A DNA stretch of 47,873 nt from Phycisphaerales bacterium (GCA_029260375.1 JAJDDI010000020.1:1-47873); one strand, 5' to 3'. Positions 15,401-25,660 are shown, counted from the stretch's first letter. Translations and numbers: made by a program. The notes: generated by a model not told the origin, from the letters alone.

Positions 15401-16270
15401 ATGCCCCGAGTGACCCGCGCCGCGCTGATCCAGGCCTCCAACCCCGTCCCGGGCGATCAGAGCCTGACCAAGATCAAGGACGCGATGATCGAGAAGCACA
15501 TCGCCCTCATCGCCCAGGCCGCCGACAAGGGCGCCCAGGTCTGCTGCCTCCAGGAAATCTTCTACGGGCCATATTTTTGCGCCGAGCAAGACACCCGCTG
15601 GTACGACCTCGCCGAGCCCATCCCCGACGGCCCCACCGTCAAGCTCATGCAGGACCTGGCCAAGAAGCACGCCATGGTCATGGTCGTGCCTATCTACGAG
15701 GTGGACATGACCGGCGTGTACTACAACACCGCCGCCGTCATCGACGAGACCGGCGAGTTCCTGGGCATGTACCGCAAGCACCACATCCCCCACTGCCACC
15801 CCGGCTTCTGGGAGAAGTTCTACTTCAAACCCGGCAACCTCGGCTACCCCGTCTTCGACACCCGCTTCGGCAAGATCGGCGTCTACATCTGCTACGACCG
15901 CCACTTCCCCGAGGGCGCTCGCGAGCTGGGCCTGGGCGGCGCCGAGATCGTCTTCAACCCCAGCGCCACCGTCGCGGGCCTGTCGGAGTACCTCTGGAAA
16001 CTCGAGCAGCCCGCCCACGCCGTCGCCAACCAGTACTACGTCGGCGCCATCAACCGCGTAGGAACCGAGGCCCCCTGGAACATCGGCGAGTTCTACGGCC
16101 AGTCCTACTTCGCCGACCCCCGAGGCAAGATCATCGCCGAGGGCTCCCGCGACCAGGACGAGGTCGTCGTCGCGGACCTCGACCTGGACATGATCCGGGA
16201 GGTCCGAAACGTCTGGCAGTTCTACCGCGACCGCCGCCCTGAGAGCTACGACCAGATCGCGGCGTTCTAG
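15401..16270 (+). CDS. Beta-ureidopropionase (N-carbamoyl-beta-alanine amidohydrolase), nitrilase family
   Basis: A 289-residue carbon-nitrogen hydrolase. The nitrilase triad is present: Glu52 in CCLQEIFYGPYF, Lys126 in MYRKHHIPH and Cys164 in GVYICYDRHFPEG. By sequence alone it could also be an N-carbamoylputrescine amidase, but the neighbouring dihydropyrimidinase, aminotransferase, dehydrogenase and NCS1 transporter make hydrolysis of N-carbamoyl-beta-alanine or N-carbamoyl-3-aminoisobutyrate the most likely role, releasing ammonia and CO2. An AAGGAG site lies before the ATG at 15401. Only 8 nt after its stop begins the left inverted repeat of the GxxExxY cassette, so this gene was probably once directly followed by the transporter gene. 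Confidence 0.9.
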   Translation: MPRVTRAALIQASNPVPGDQSLTKIKDAMIEKHIALIAQAADKGAQVCCLQEIFYGPYFCAEQDTRWYDLAEPIPDGPTVKLMQDLAKKHAMVMVVPIYEVDMTGVYYNTAAVIDETGEFLGMYRKHHIPHCHPGFWEKFYFKPGNLGYPVFDTRFGKIGVYICYDRHFPEGARELGLGGAEIVFNPSATVAGLSEYLWKLEQPAHAVANQYYVGAINRVGTEAPWNIGEFYGQSYFADPRGKIIAEGSRDQDEVVVADLDLDMIREVRNVWQFYRDRRPESYDQIAAF

Positions 16271-16278
16271 GACAGTTC

Positions 16279-16295
16279 ACCGCAGAGGCGCAGAG
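16279..16295 (+). repeat. Left arm of a 17-bp perfect inverted repeat
   Basis: ACCGCAGAGGCGCAGAG is exactly the reverse complement of 16730-16746. After a 2-nt mismatch the match continues for TCAGAG, giving arms of about 25 nt around the GxxExxY gene. Confidence 0.92.
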
Positions 16296-16302
16296 GATCA
16301 GA

Positions 16303-16716
16303 GTGGAAGACGGGGTGCAGACAACTGGGGCGGAGACGGAAGCGGACCCATTGTCTGGGTCGGTGATCGGCGCGGCGATCGAAGTTCACAAGGCGCTCGG
16401 ACCCGGCTTGCTCGAATCGGCGTATCAGGCCGCGCTCGAAGCCGAGCTTGAGTTCCAGTCGCTCCCATTCCAATCACAGGTCAGTTTGCCACTCGAGTGC
16501 CGGGGACGGACGCTCGACTGTGTGTACCGCCTCGACCTGATCGTCGCCGACCGTCTCATCGTCGAGATCAAGGCGATTGACTCACTCCAACCCATCCACG
16601 ACGCCCAGCTTCTGACCTACCTCCGCCTCACCAACCTCCCAACAGGCCTCCTCCTCAACTTCAACACCCCATACCTCCGCAACGGCATCAAAAGAATCTC
16701 CCTCTCCCCCAAATGA
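16303..16716 (+). CDS. GxxExxY family protein (PD-(D/E)XK nuclease-like)
   Basis: A 137-residue small protein of the GxxExxY family. The naming motif is seen as GLLESAY (Gly35, Glu38, Tyr41), after [15 protein letters not shown]. The core [17 protein letters not shown] followed by [11 protein letters not shown] resembles a PD-(D/E)XK nuclease core (D, ExK). Cellular function of the family is not established. The frame starts with GTG at 16303 and lacks a clear Shine-Dalgarno; GTG 16315 is an alternative. It lies inside a 17-bp inverted repeat pair and codon-wise is less GC-rich at its 3' end than its neighbours. Its position between ureidopropionase and transporter genes looks like an insertion. 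Confidence 0.88.
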   Translation: MEDGVQTTGAETEADPLSGSVIGAAIEVHKALGPGLLESAYQAALEAELEFQSLPFQSQVSLPLECRGRTLDCVYRLDLIVADRLIVEIKAIDSLQPIHDAQLLTYLRLTNLPTGLLLNFNTPYLRNGIKRISLSPK

Positions 16717-16729
16717 ATCCTCTCTGAGT

Positions 16730-16746
16730 CTCTGCGCCTCTGCGGT
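16730..16746 (-). repeat. Right arm of the 17-bp perfect inverted repeat
   Basis: The reverse complement of 16279-16295. It ends 8 nt before the ATG of the NCS1 transporter gene and so occupies the place where a ribosome binding site would be expected. Confidence 0.92.
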
Positions 16747-16754
16747 CAGTCTTC

Positions 16755-18229
<1,475 letters not shown>

Positions 18230-18233
<4 letters not shown>

Positions 18234-19603
18234 CCCAAGCGTCCAACCAACCCGCGAGCGCGATCACACTCCCCCCCTGTGCGCATACACCCCAGCCCTA
18301 CACCGGCCCGTCCAAGGCCGACGTCCTGGCCGCGCGCGCAAAGCACGTCAACCCCGGCGTGCTGACGTACTACAAAAACCCCGTCATGATCGTCGAGGGA
18401 CACATGCAGTACCTCTACGACGAGACCGGGCGGCGCTATCTCGATGGCTTCGCCGGCATCGTGACCGTCTCGGTCGGGCACTGCCACCCCAAGGTCATGG
18501 CCGCGACCAACGCCCAGAACAACACCCTCCAGCACACGACCACGATCTACCTGCACCCGGGCATCACCCGGTTCGCCGAGAAGCTCGCCGGCACCCTGCC
18601 CGGCGACCTCTCCGTCTGCTACTTCACCAACTCGGGCAGCGAGGCCAACGACCTGGCGATCATGATGGCCCGACTCGCGACGGGGAACCACGAGATCATC
18701 GCCCTGCGCAACTGCTACCACGGCATGTCCCCGTCGGCGATGGGCCTCACCGCCCAGAGCACCTGGAAGTACCCCGTCCCCCAGGGCTCGGGCATCCACC
18801 ACGCCGTAAACCCGAACCAGTACCGCGGCCCCTGGGGCTACGACGACCCGCAGGCCGGCGCCAAGTACGCCGCCGACGTCGAGGACCTCATCCGCTCCGC
18901 AACCCCAGGCAGCGTCGCCGCCTTCATCGCCGAGCCCATCCAGGGCGTGGGCGGCTCGGTCGTCCTCCCCGACGGCTATCTCCCCAAGGTCTACGACACC
19001 GTCCGCAGCTTCGGCGGCCTGTGCATCGCCGACGAGGTCCAGACCGGCTTCGGCAGAACCGGCGACCACTTCTGGGGCTTCCAGGGCGCCCGCGTTACCC
19101 CCGACATCGTCACCATGGCCAAGGGCATCGGTAACGGCGCCCCCCTCGGGTGCGTCGTCACCACCCCCGCCATCGCGCAAACCCTCAAACAGCGCTGCCA
19201 CTTCAACACCTACGGCGGCAACCCCGTCTCCATGGCCCAGGGGCTCGCCACCCTCAACGTCATCCTCGACGACAACATCCAGGCCAAGGCCAAGGACGTC
19301 GGCGGGCATCTCTTGAAGGGCCTCAAGTCGCTCGAGGCCAAGCACCCGCTCATCGGCGACGTCCGCGGCAAGGGCCTGATGCTCGGCGTCGAACTCGTCC
19401 AGGACCGAACCACCAAGGCGCCCGCGACCGCACAGTGCGCCGCGGTCTTCGAGCACGCCAAGGACCTGGGCGTGCTCGTGGGCAAGGGCGGGCTCTTCGG
19501 CAACGTCCTGCGTATCAAGCCCCCCATGTGCATCACCAAGGACGACTGCGACTTCATGGTCCACGTCCTCGACGCCGCCTTCACCCACGCCGCCAGCGCC
19601 TAG
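18230..19603 (+). CDS. Class III PLP aminotransferase (AGXT2-like; beta-alanine / 3-aminoisobutyrate transaminase)
   Basis: A 457-residue class III aminotransferase. Seen are [19 protein letters not shown], the PLP-contacting [26 protein letters not shown] with the Asp that holds the pyridine nitrogen, and the Schiff-base Lys298 in [12 protein letters not shown]. The whole resembles alanine-glyoxylate aminotransferase 2, which also acts on beta-alanine and 3-aminoisobutyrate. In the operon it would convert these to malonate or methylmalonate semialdehyde for the mmsA-type enzyme; the amino acceptor (pyruvate or glyoxylate) cannot be told. The ATG overlaps the transporter stop by 4 nt, and dihydropyrimidinase follows after 9 nt, so the three genes are translationally linked. 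Confidence 0.9.
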
Positions 19604-19612
19604 GAGCCCCTC

Positions 19613-21010
19613 ATGCCCCTGCTCATCAAGGGCGGACGCGTCATCACCGCGACCGACGACGACCACCTCGACATCTACTGCCAGGGCGAGACCATCACCC
19701 GCCTCGAAGCCAACATCGACCCCGCCTCAGTCGATCCGGACTCCGAGGTCATCGACGCGACCGGCAGGCTCGTCTTCCCCGGTTTCATCGACCCGCACGT
19801 GCACATCCACCTCCCCTTCATGGGCACGCACGCCCGCGACGACTGGGCCAGCGCGAGCCGCGCCGCCCTCGCCGGGGGCACGACCACGCTCATCGAGATG
19901 ATCTGCCCCGGCCCGGGCGACGAGCCCATGGCCGCGTTCGAGGACTGGCACGCCCGCGCAGCCGGGACCGCCAGCGTGGATTTCACCTTCCACATGGCCG
20001 TCGTCCGCTTCGACGACCTCGCCCAGAAACAACTCCGCCAGATCGTCTCCGACCACGGCATCGCCTCCTTCAAGGTCTTCCTCGCCTACAAGGGCGCCCT
20101 CGACCTGGGCGACGAAGACCTGTTCGGGTGTCTCCAGCTCGCCAAAGAACTCGGCGTCATCGTGACGGCGCACTGCGAGAACGCCGCCGCGATCGACGCC
20201 ATGCAGGCCAAGCTCCTGTCTGAGGGCAAGACCGGACCCGAGCACCACGAGCCCAGCCGCCCCACCTGCGTCGAGACCGACGGCGTCACCCACCTGGCCA
20301 CCCTCGCACAGCTCACCGGCGCTCACATCTACTGCGTGCATACGTCGTGTGACGAAGCGGTCAACGCCGCCCTCGCCGCCCGCCGGCGCGGCGTCAACAT
20401 CTGGATCGAGGCCGTCGCCCCGCATCTGGTTCTGGACAAGACCTACGCCGAGCTCCCCGACTTCGAAGGCGCGAAGTACGTCATGAGCCCGCCGCTGCGC
20501 GACAAATGGAACCAGGCTCCGCTCTGGAACCAGCTCCGCGCCCGCGCCATCAGCACCATCGGCACCGACCACGCCCCCTTCGACTTCGAGACGCAGAAGA
20601 AAGCAATGGGACGCGACGCGTTCACCAAGATCCCCAACGGCATCCCCTCTGTCCAGGAACGCATCGACCTTATTCACACCTTCGGCGTCAAGGCCGGACG
20701 CCTGGGCTACCGCGCGTTCGTGGACGCCTGCTCAACCCAGGCCGCCCGCATCTTCGGGCTCTACCCGCGCAAGGGGACCATCCGCGTCGGCTCCGACGCC
20801 GACCTCGTCCTCTACAACCCCGACAAGAAGCACACACTGGCGCACACAACCAGCCACTCCAACGTGGACTACAACGCCTTCGAGGGCTGGGAGATGACCG
20901 GCAAGTCCGAACTCGTCACCGTCCGCGGCAAAGTCCAGGCCCGCGGCGGCCAGTTCGTGGGCGAAACCGGCACGGGCCAGCTGCTCCAGCGCACACCCAC
21001 GCACTTCTGA
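19613..21010 (+). CDS. hydA: Dihydropyrimidinase (D-hydantoinase family)
   Basis: Hydrolyses the ring of 5,6-dihydrouracil or dihydrothymine to N-carbamoyl-beta-amino acids. The 465-residue protein has the full binuclear-metal site of the family: His62 and His64 in DPHVHIHLPF, the lysine to be carbamylated Lys154 in SFKVFLAYKG, His187 in TAHCEN, His243 in YCVHTS and Asp319 in GTDHAPF, with the spacing of known hydantoinases. The ATG at 19613 follows TAGGAG at 7 nt and lies 9 nt after the aminotransferase stop. It is the last plus-strand gene of the operon and ends 37 nt from the convergent preA-like gene. Confidence 0.94.
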   Translation: MPLLIKGGRVITATDDDHLDIYCQGETITRLEANIDPASVDPDSEVIDATGRLVFPGFIDPHVHIHLPFMGTHARDDWASASRAALAGGTTTLIEMICPGPGDEPMAAFEDWHARAAGTASVDFTFHMAVVRFDDLAQKQLRQIVSDHGIASFKVFLAYKGALDLGDEDLFGCLQLAKELGVIVTAHCENAAAIDAMQAKLLSEGKTGPEHHEPSRPTCVETDGVTHLATLAQLTGAHIYCVHTSCDEAVNAALAARRRGVNIWIEAVAPHLVLDKTYAELPDFEGAKYVMSPPLRDKWNQAPLWNQLRARAISTIGTDHAPFDFETQKKAMGRDAFTKIPNGIPSVQERIDLIHTFGVKAGRLGYRAFVDACSTQAARIFGLYPRKGTIRVGSDADLVLYNPDKKHTLAHTTSHSNVDYNAFEGWEMTGKSELVTVRGKVQARGGQFVGETGTGQLLQRTPTHF

Positions 21011-21019
21011 CCAAGGACC

Positions 21020-21039
21020 GGTGGGACAGGCGTCCCACC
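21020..21039. terminator. Hairpin between convergent dihydropyrimidinase and preA-like genes
   Basis: A perfect 8-bp stem GGTGGGAC/GTCCCACC with loop AGGC fills the 37-nt gap between the two stops. It lacks a T-run on either side and is likely a shared terminator or 3'-end protector. Confidence 0.5.
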
Positions 21040-21047
21040 ACCGTCAC

Positions 21048-22232
21048 TCAGTCATCCTTGTTCGACACCAGCTTGTCGGACTGCTCGACGAACGAGTCGC
21101 CCTCCCACGCCGCGTCCTTGGTGACCATACCCGACTTGACCGCCTTCTCCGCGGCCTTGTGCTCCGCCTGACGGCGCACCAGGTCCGCGTGCGTCGTGAA
21201 ATACCGCAGCGAGTGCCCGCGGAAGTCCTCGATCGTCTCAAACCCGTGCGAGTCCATGAACGCGCTCAGCTGCTCACACAGCGTGCTCGCCAGCTTGTAC
21301 CCATGAATCATCACGCCCGTGCACACCTGCACCGTGCTGGCGCCCAGCAGGATGAACTGGGCCGCGTGCTCGCCGGTCTCCACGCCCCCGATGCCCGAGA
21401 GCGACCGGTCGTGATACTCGCCCTTGATCGGCAGCTCGTCGCCCTCGGGGATCGGCCGGCCCGAGCCCCCGCCGTACATCATCGTGCCCAGCTCCATCAC
21501 CATCCGCAACGCGATCGGACGCACCGCCTTGCACGAGTACCCGCCGGGCACGGAGTACCCCTCGACCGTCGGCTCGGGGCGCAGCGTCTTGAGGTCCACG
21601 CCCATGACGCTCAGAATCGTGTTGATCGCCGCGATCCCCTCGCAGCCGGCCCGCAGCGCCGCCCGCGCGGGCTCCTCGATGTGCGTGATGTTGGGCGTCA
21701 TCTTCGCCCAGACCGGGACCGTCGCGGCGCCGTTGACCCAGCCGCAGACCTCCTCGAGCAGCTCCGGGTCCTGCCCCATCGCCGCGCCCATCCGGCGCTC
21801 GGGCAGCCCGTGCGGGCACGAGAAGTTCAGCTCGAACGCGTCCACGCCGCACGCCTGGCAACGCTCGACCAGCTCGACCCACGCGTCCCTGTTGTACTCC
21901 TCCATGATCGAGGCGATGAGCGCGCCGTCGTGCCCCTTGTCCTTGATCGCCTTGAACTCGTCCTCCCACACCGTAAACGGGCGGTCGGAGATCAGCTCGA
22001 TGTTCTGCCAGCCGATGACCTCGCGCGTCTGCGCCGCCCGCATCCGCGCGTACCGCGGCGCGACGTTCGTCACCTTCGACGCGTCCAGGCTCACCGTCTT
22101 GGCGATCACGCCCCCCCACCCCTCCTCGAACGCCTTGTTGATCACGTTCGCGTTCGTCCCGGGCGGGCCCGAACCGATCACGAATGGGTTGGGCATCTTC
22201 AGACCATCAACAGTCACGCTCAGATCAGCCAT
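21048..22232 (-). CDS. preA: PreA-like dihydropyrimidine dehydrogenase (FMN domain), without Fe-S domain
   Basis: First enzyme of reductive pyrimidine breakdown, reducing uracil or thymine. The 394-residue protein is a TIM-barrel FMN domain of the dihydroorotate/dihydropyrimidine dehydrogenase family, with NPFVIGSGPPGTNANVI, AKTVSLDASKVTNV, AFELNFSCPHGLPERRMG (Cys139) and AVRPIALRMVMEL. Two deviations are visible. The C-terminus (KAAEKAVKSGMVTKDAAWEG and following) has no cysteines, so the two [4Fe-4S] clusters of E. coli PreA are missing. Also, the residue aligning with the general-acid Cys of mammalian DPD (in GLACGQD) is Met152 (GAAMGQD). No preT lies nearby. I chose ATG 22232, with GGAG 8 nt upstream, over the frame opening at 22265. 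Confidence 0.88.
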   Translation of the reverse strand: MADLSVTVDGLKMPNPFVIGSGPPGTNANVINKAFEEGWGGVIAKTVSLDASKVTNVAPRYARMRAAQTREVIGWQNIELISDRPFTVWEDEFKAIKDKGHDGALIASIMEEYNRDAWVELVERCQACGVDAFELNFSCPHGLPERRMGAAMGQDPELLEEVCGWVNGAATVPVWAKMTPNITHIEEPARAALRAGCEGIAAINTILSVMGVDLKTLRPEPTVEGYSVPGGYSCKAVRPIALRMVMELGTMMYGGGSGRPIPEGDELPIKGEYHDRSLSGIGGVETGEHAAQFILLGASTVQVCTGVMIHGYKLASTLCEQLSAFMDSHGFETIEDFRGHSLRYFTTHADLVRRQAEHKAAEKAVKSGMVTKDAAWEGDSFVEQSDKLVSNKDD

Positions 22233-22302
22233 GCGGCTCACTCCGTTCTCTGGACCAAACCGCAAGTATACAGCAACCCCCGCGTCCGTTCAGCGCAGCG
22301 AA

Positions 22303-22330
22303 ACACCCCGAACGCGGGCGCCCGGGGTGT
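22303..22330 (-). terminator. Terminator-like hairpin after infA
   Basis: ACACCCCG and CGGGGTGT form an 8-bp stem, with a GC-rich inner palindrome in the 12-nt loop; on the minus strand it is followed by TTTCG. It lies about 30 nt after the infA stop. Confidence 0.55.
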
Positions 22331-22359
22331 GCTTGAGCCTGCGATCGATTGGCCCGCGT

Positions 22360-22584
22360 CTAGCGCCGATACGTGATCCGGGCCCGTGTCAGGTCGTACG
22401 GGCTCATCTCCACCGTCACCGTGTCGCCCGGCAGAATCCGGATGTAGTGCTTCCGCATCTTGCCCGAGACGTACCCGAGCACCTCGCTCTGCTGCTCGTT
22501 GGGCAGCCGCAGCTTGAACATGGCATTGGGCAACGCCTCAATGACCACCGCTTCCATCGTGAACTTGTCTTCCTGCTTGGCCAT
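22360..22584 (-). CDS. infA: Translation initiation factor IF-1
   Basis: IF-1 binds the ribosomal A site during initiation. The 74-residue product is full length and colinear with the family: [18 protein letters not shown], the S1/OB-fold core, [20 protein letters not shown], and the end [16 protein letters not shown]. The ATG at 22584 has an AGGGG site 4 nt away. It is monocistronic here, with a hairpin after it, and is not next to the ribosomal-protein clusters where infA often lies. Confidence 0.98.
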   Translation of the reverse strand: MAKQEDKFTMEAVVIEALPNAMFKLRLPNEQQSEVLGYVSGKMRKHYIRILPGDTVTVEMSPYDLTRARITYRR

Positions 22585-22739
22585 TCAGCCCCTTTCCGTG
22601 TCAATCACAAACCACCCGCCGTCGGCATGCCCTGCGGGGGCCCGGACCGAATGGACACCGAATGATACGCACGCGCTCGCCCCCGGGACGACCGAGCGTA
22701 CGCGCCCCCTCGCCACACCCCGGTCCGTCCCGTCCCGGT

Positions 22740-24395
22740 TCAGATCGACGGATCGTCGTCGAAGCACCCCAGCCCGAACCGGATGAGGAACTCGATCACG
22801 TCGAAGAAGTCGATGACCCCATACGGCGGCGCCAGATCCACGTTCGGGTTCTCATCGCTAAACCTGGACAGGAAAATGAACAGGTCGTTTAGGTCGATGT
22901 CCCCGTCGGCGTCGTAGTCGCCCAGGCACGTCACCTGGGCGTAGTTCCCGCTCGGGTCGATCCCGAGCAGCGCGTTGAGCAGATCCAGCCGCCCGTGCCC
23001 GAACGACTCGTCAAACCCCGGCTCGCCCAGGTCCACCGCCGACAACTCCAGGATCTCCCGCACCTCATCGTTGGTCAGCTGCGGATACTCCCCCCAGATC
23101 ACCGCCGCCGCCCCGGCCACGTGCGGCGCCGCGAACGAAGTCCCGGTCTCGAACGCATAGAGCTCACTCGGCTGGAACGGATTCGCGGTGGTCGCCAGCA
23201 CTTTCACGCCGGGCGCCGAGACCGAGATCTCTGGCCCCGTCGTCGAGTTGCCCCACAACTCGTCCCGGTTGTTCGTTGCCGTAACCGCCATCACCTCAGG
23301 GAACGCCGCGGGATACAGCACGTCGATCAGCGGCGAGTTCCCCGATGACGCGACCAGCAGGCAACCGCTCATATGCGCGTACACCACCGCGTCACGAAGC
23401 GCCTCGACCCCGCCCAGCACATCCAGCGGCCAGCCAAAGCTCATGTTCAGGATGTCAGCGCCGTTATCCGCGGCCCACACCACGCCCGGCGCCGCGTCCG
23501 ACGGGAACGCGATATTCAGGTCATTGAGCACCCGAACCGGCATGATCTTCGCGCCCCGCGTCACACCCGCCATCCCCAGCCCGTTGTCGTACACCGCGCT
23601 GATCACGCCCGACACGCGCGTCCCATGGTCGTTGAAGCCGTGCTGCCACGCGTCCATATCCCCATCGGAGAAGTTGGCGCCGTCCACCAGCTGCCCGATC
23701 AGGTCCGGGTGCGTGTCCGACACGCCCGCGTCGAGCACCGCGACAGTCACCTCCTCGGTCTCGCCGACGAGCATCCAGGAATACAAGGCGCCGATGTCCG
23801 CGTCCGGCACACCCGCGACGCCGCAGATCTCCTGGCCCGTGTTCTCCAACGCCCACTGCTGCCCGAACTCGGGATCGTTGACACCGAGCACAGGAATCGA
23901 GTCCGCGTCAGTCCAGTGAACTCTCCGCCGGATATCAAACCTGATGTACTCCACCAGGCTTTCGATACCGGACACGCCGATGTACGCCGTCTCGGTGCGA
24001 TATGTGGGCTGCGACGGCAGCACGACGTAGTACCGGTCCAGCCCGATCTCGCGCGCCAACGCGGGGTTCCCGATCGTGCTCATGTCGAACAGCGCTTGCA
24101 CACGCCGCGCGAAAAATCCTTCGAGCACGACTCGCGCCCGATCGCCGTCGCCCCCCGTCGGGCCCAGAACCTCGGCGACGCCCCCGACAACTCGGATCTC
24201 CGCGCCCGGTTTCAGTCGCACGATCAGACGGGCCGGCCCTCCGCCCTCGTCCCGCACAACCGCACCCGCAGTACTGTCCGTTTGGGGGGGTTCCCCGAGC
24301 GCAGGCGCCCATGTCAAGGCCAGCGTCACCATCGGCAGTATGCCGATCGTCACGCCAAGCACCCCAACCGCCCGCGCTTGCAGGAACCGCGCCAT
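22740..24395 (-). CDS. Secreted S8 (subtilisin-like) serine peptidase with dockerin-like C-terminus
   Basis: A 551-residue exported protease. It begins with a hydrophobic signal region (AVGVLGVTIGILPMVTLALT, ending near APALGEP). The S8 triad is complete: Asp222 in VAVLDAGVSDTHPD, His257 in NDHGTRVSG and Ser420 in GTSFAAPHVAGAA, with the oxyanion Asn region in ASSGNS. Between 50 and 180 is a long N-terminal part that may act as a pro-domain. The last 60 residues carry Asp-rich loops GDYDADGDIDLNDLFIFL and a second DFFDVIEFLIRFG segment, like the dockerin/EF-hand tails on many planctomycete secreted proteins. A GGAGAG site precedes the ATG. It is divergent from the two PEP-CTERM-like genes. 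Substrate unknown. Confidence 0.9.
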   Translation of the reverse strand: MARFLQARAVGVLGVTIGILPMVTLALTWAPALGEPPQTDSTAGAVVRDEGGGPARLIVRLKPGAEIRVVGGVAEVLGPTGGDGDRARVVLEGFFARRVQALFDMSTIGNPALAREIGLDRYYVVLPSQPTYRTETAYIGVSGIESLVEYIRFDIRRRVHWTDADSIPVLGVNDPEFGQQWALENTGQEICGVAGVPDADIGALYSWMLVGETEEVTVAVLDAGVSDTHPDLIGQLVDGANFSDGDMDAWQHGFNDHGTRVSGVISAVYDNGLGMAGVTRGAKIMPVRVLNDLNIAFPSDAAPGVVWAADNGADILNMSFGWPLDVLGGVEALRDAVVYAHMSGCLLVASSGNSPLIDVLYPAAFPEVMAVTATNNRDELWGNSTTGPEISVSAPGVKVLATTANPFQPSELYAFETGTSFAAPHVAGAAAVIWGEYPQLTNDEVREILELSAVDLGEPGFDESFGHGRLDLLNALLGIDPSGNYAQVTCLGDYDADGDIDLNDLFIFLSRFSDENPNVDLAPPYGVIDFFDVIEFLIRFGLGCFDDDPSI

Positions 24396-24890
24396 TGCTC
24401 TCTCTCCACGCTCCCCCGAAACCGAGCCTCCTCAGTTCCGAGTCTCAGAGCATATCAGTCGCCCAGCTGGGTTCACAGAAGGATCGTGCGAGTTTCGCGC
24501 GGGATCATCCTGCGGGTCTCCGAGGATCCAAAAATCCTCCGACCACACCCAAGATCTTGATCAGCAACAAGATACTTCCTCATGCCAATCAAAATACGTA
24601 CAGCCTTGCCCAAGTTTTCTCGCCATTTTACTGGCGAACCCAGATACCGCTTGACAGCCCCCCGGCGTTCTGCGAGCCTGATAGCAGAATCATTCAGTGG
24701 GGTTCTGGAAAAACAGAGAGAGATTGCCACCAGGCACGCCGCGAGAGAGAGATGGGGCGGAAACGCCCCGAGAAACAACAGTTTGAACGACGGGTTTGAA
24801 GTTCGGTCGCTTCCCACACCGACCGGAAACCCAGCGTTCGCGAGGCGGGTTTGGTGGTCCAGTGACGCTCAGGCGTTGAGGTGAGAGATC
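24396..24890. other. 495-bp intergenic region between divergent secreted-protein genes
   Basis: No gene is seen. The middle (about 24540-24650) is clearly less GC-rich than the surroundings and should hold the divergent promoters; a TTGACA at 24651-24656 has no -10 at standard spacing. Hairpins visible are GAGGAT/ATCCTC (24522-24539), GGGGCG-GAAA-CGCCCC (24754-24769) and CGGTCG/CGACCG (24804-24825). The last two would lie in a long 5' leader of the PEP-CTERM-like gene. Confidence 0.6.
24754..24825 (+). promoter_or_regulatory. Structured 5' leader of the first PEP-CTERM-like gene
   Basis: Two hairpins lie before the ATG at 24891: a 6-bp stem closed by a GAAA tetraloop (24754-24769) and a 6-bp stem with a 10-nt loop (24804-24825), separated by an A-rich linker. 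I could not match the arrangement to a known riboswitch. Confidence 0.4.
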
Positions 24891-25637
24891 ATGAGAAAGA
24901 ATGCTTTGACACGCACCGCGTTGATCGCTGGCGCTCTGGCGCTGACGGCTTCCGCCAATGTCGCCCTCGCCGGCGACAACGACGTCCTCTTCCGCATCGA
25001 GTCCGTGGACAACACCACCAACACGCTTAGCGTGTTCGAGGTCACGTTCGGCCAGGGCAGCCAGTCCGGCAACAGCTGGAACTGGGAATGGGACGGCGAA
25101 GACGCGTACATGTTCGGAGCAGACGAGTCGCTCGGTGGCTTCTCGGCCGCCGCCATCTCCGTCAACTTCGACTCCCGCGGATTCGTCAGCACCGTCAACC
25201 TCGGCTTCGACGTCTTTGCTGGCGCCGGCTTGACCGCATTCAGCATCGGCTCCGGCCCCCTGGCCATGGCCTCCACGCCCAACGCCCAGGGCATCGCCTC
25301 CGCCTCTGTCGGTGTCACCGACGTCCTCGGCGGCGGCGCCACCCTCGCCCCCGATGGCGCCGGCATGTACCGCGCCTTCACCAACGGGACGAACACCTTC
25401 TCCAACCTTCTCGGCTCCACTCTCAACGCTGGCGAGTTCAGCTCCGCGCAGGACGACGACAACTTCGGCCTGGCCGCCATCGCGGGCTCGATCTCCGAGA
25501 TCGCGGCCGAGTGGAACTTCACGCTGACCGCCTTTGATACCGCCGCGGGCACCAGCACCTTCTCGGTGACCCCCGCCCCCGGCGCTCTCAGCCTTCTCGG
25601 CTTCGCAGGCATCGTCGCCACGCGTCGTCGCCGCTGA
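24891..25637 (+). CDS. Secreted protein with PEP-CTERM-like sorting tail
   Basis: A 248-residue protein with an N-terminal signal peptide (RTALIAGALALTASANVALA, cleavage likely after ALA near 27) and a C-terminal tripartite signal: short motif TPAPGALS, hydrophobic LLGFAGIVA, then TRRRR. This is the layout of PEP-CTERM proteins, which an exosortase (not in this window) removes from the membrane and exports. The body has no recognised domain; it is rich in Gly, Ala, Ser and Thr and contains FTNGTNTFSNLL, which recurs as FYNGSNTFNELF in the next gene, so the two are paralogues. A GAGGTGA site lies 5 nt before the ATG. Function unknown, probably a surface or matrix protein. Confidence 0.85.
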   Translation: MRKNALTRTALIAGALALTASANVALAGDNDVLFRIESVDNTTNTLSVFEVTFGQGSQSGNSWNWEWDGEDAYMFGADESLGGFSAAAISVNFDSRGFVSTVNLGFDVFAGAGLTAFSIGSGPLAMASTPNAQGIASASVGVTDVLGGGATLAPDGAGMYRAFTNGTNTFSNLLGSTLNAGEFSSAQDDDNFGLAAIAGSISEIAAEWNFTLTAFDTAAGTSTFSVTPAPGALSLLGFAGIVATRRRR

Positions 25638-25660
25638 GCCGGAACCTCCAGAACCCTTCT

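Larger units (their letters stand above)
16279..16746 (+). mobile_element. Putative mobile GxxExxY cassette (inverted repeat - gene - inverted repeat)
   Basis: The 468-bp unit holds exactly one gene, bounded by 17-bp perfect inverted repeats, and interrupts an otherwise tightly packed catabolic operon. The gene has no known link to pyrimidine metabolism. No transposase is inside, so movement would have to be helped in trans. A clear target-site duplication is not seen; CAGT occurs at 16273-16276 and again at 16747-16750 but is too short to prove one. Confidence 0.55.
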
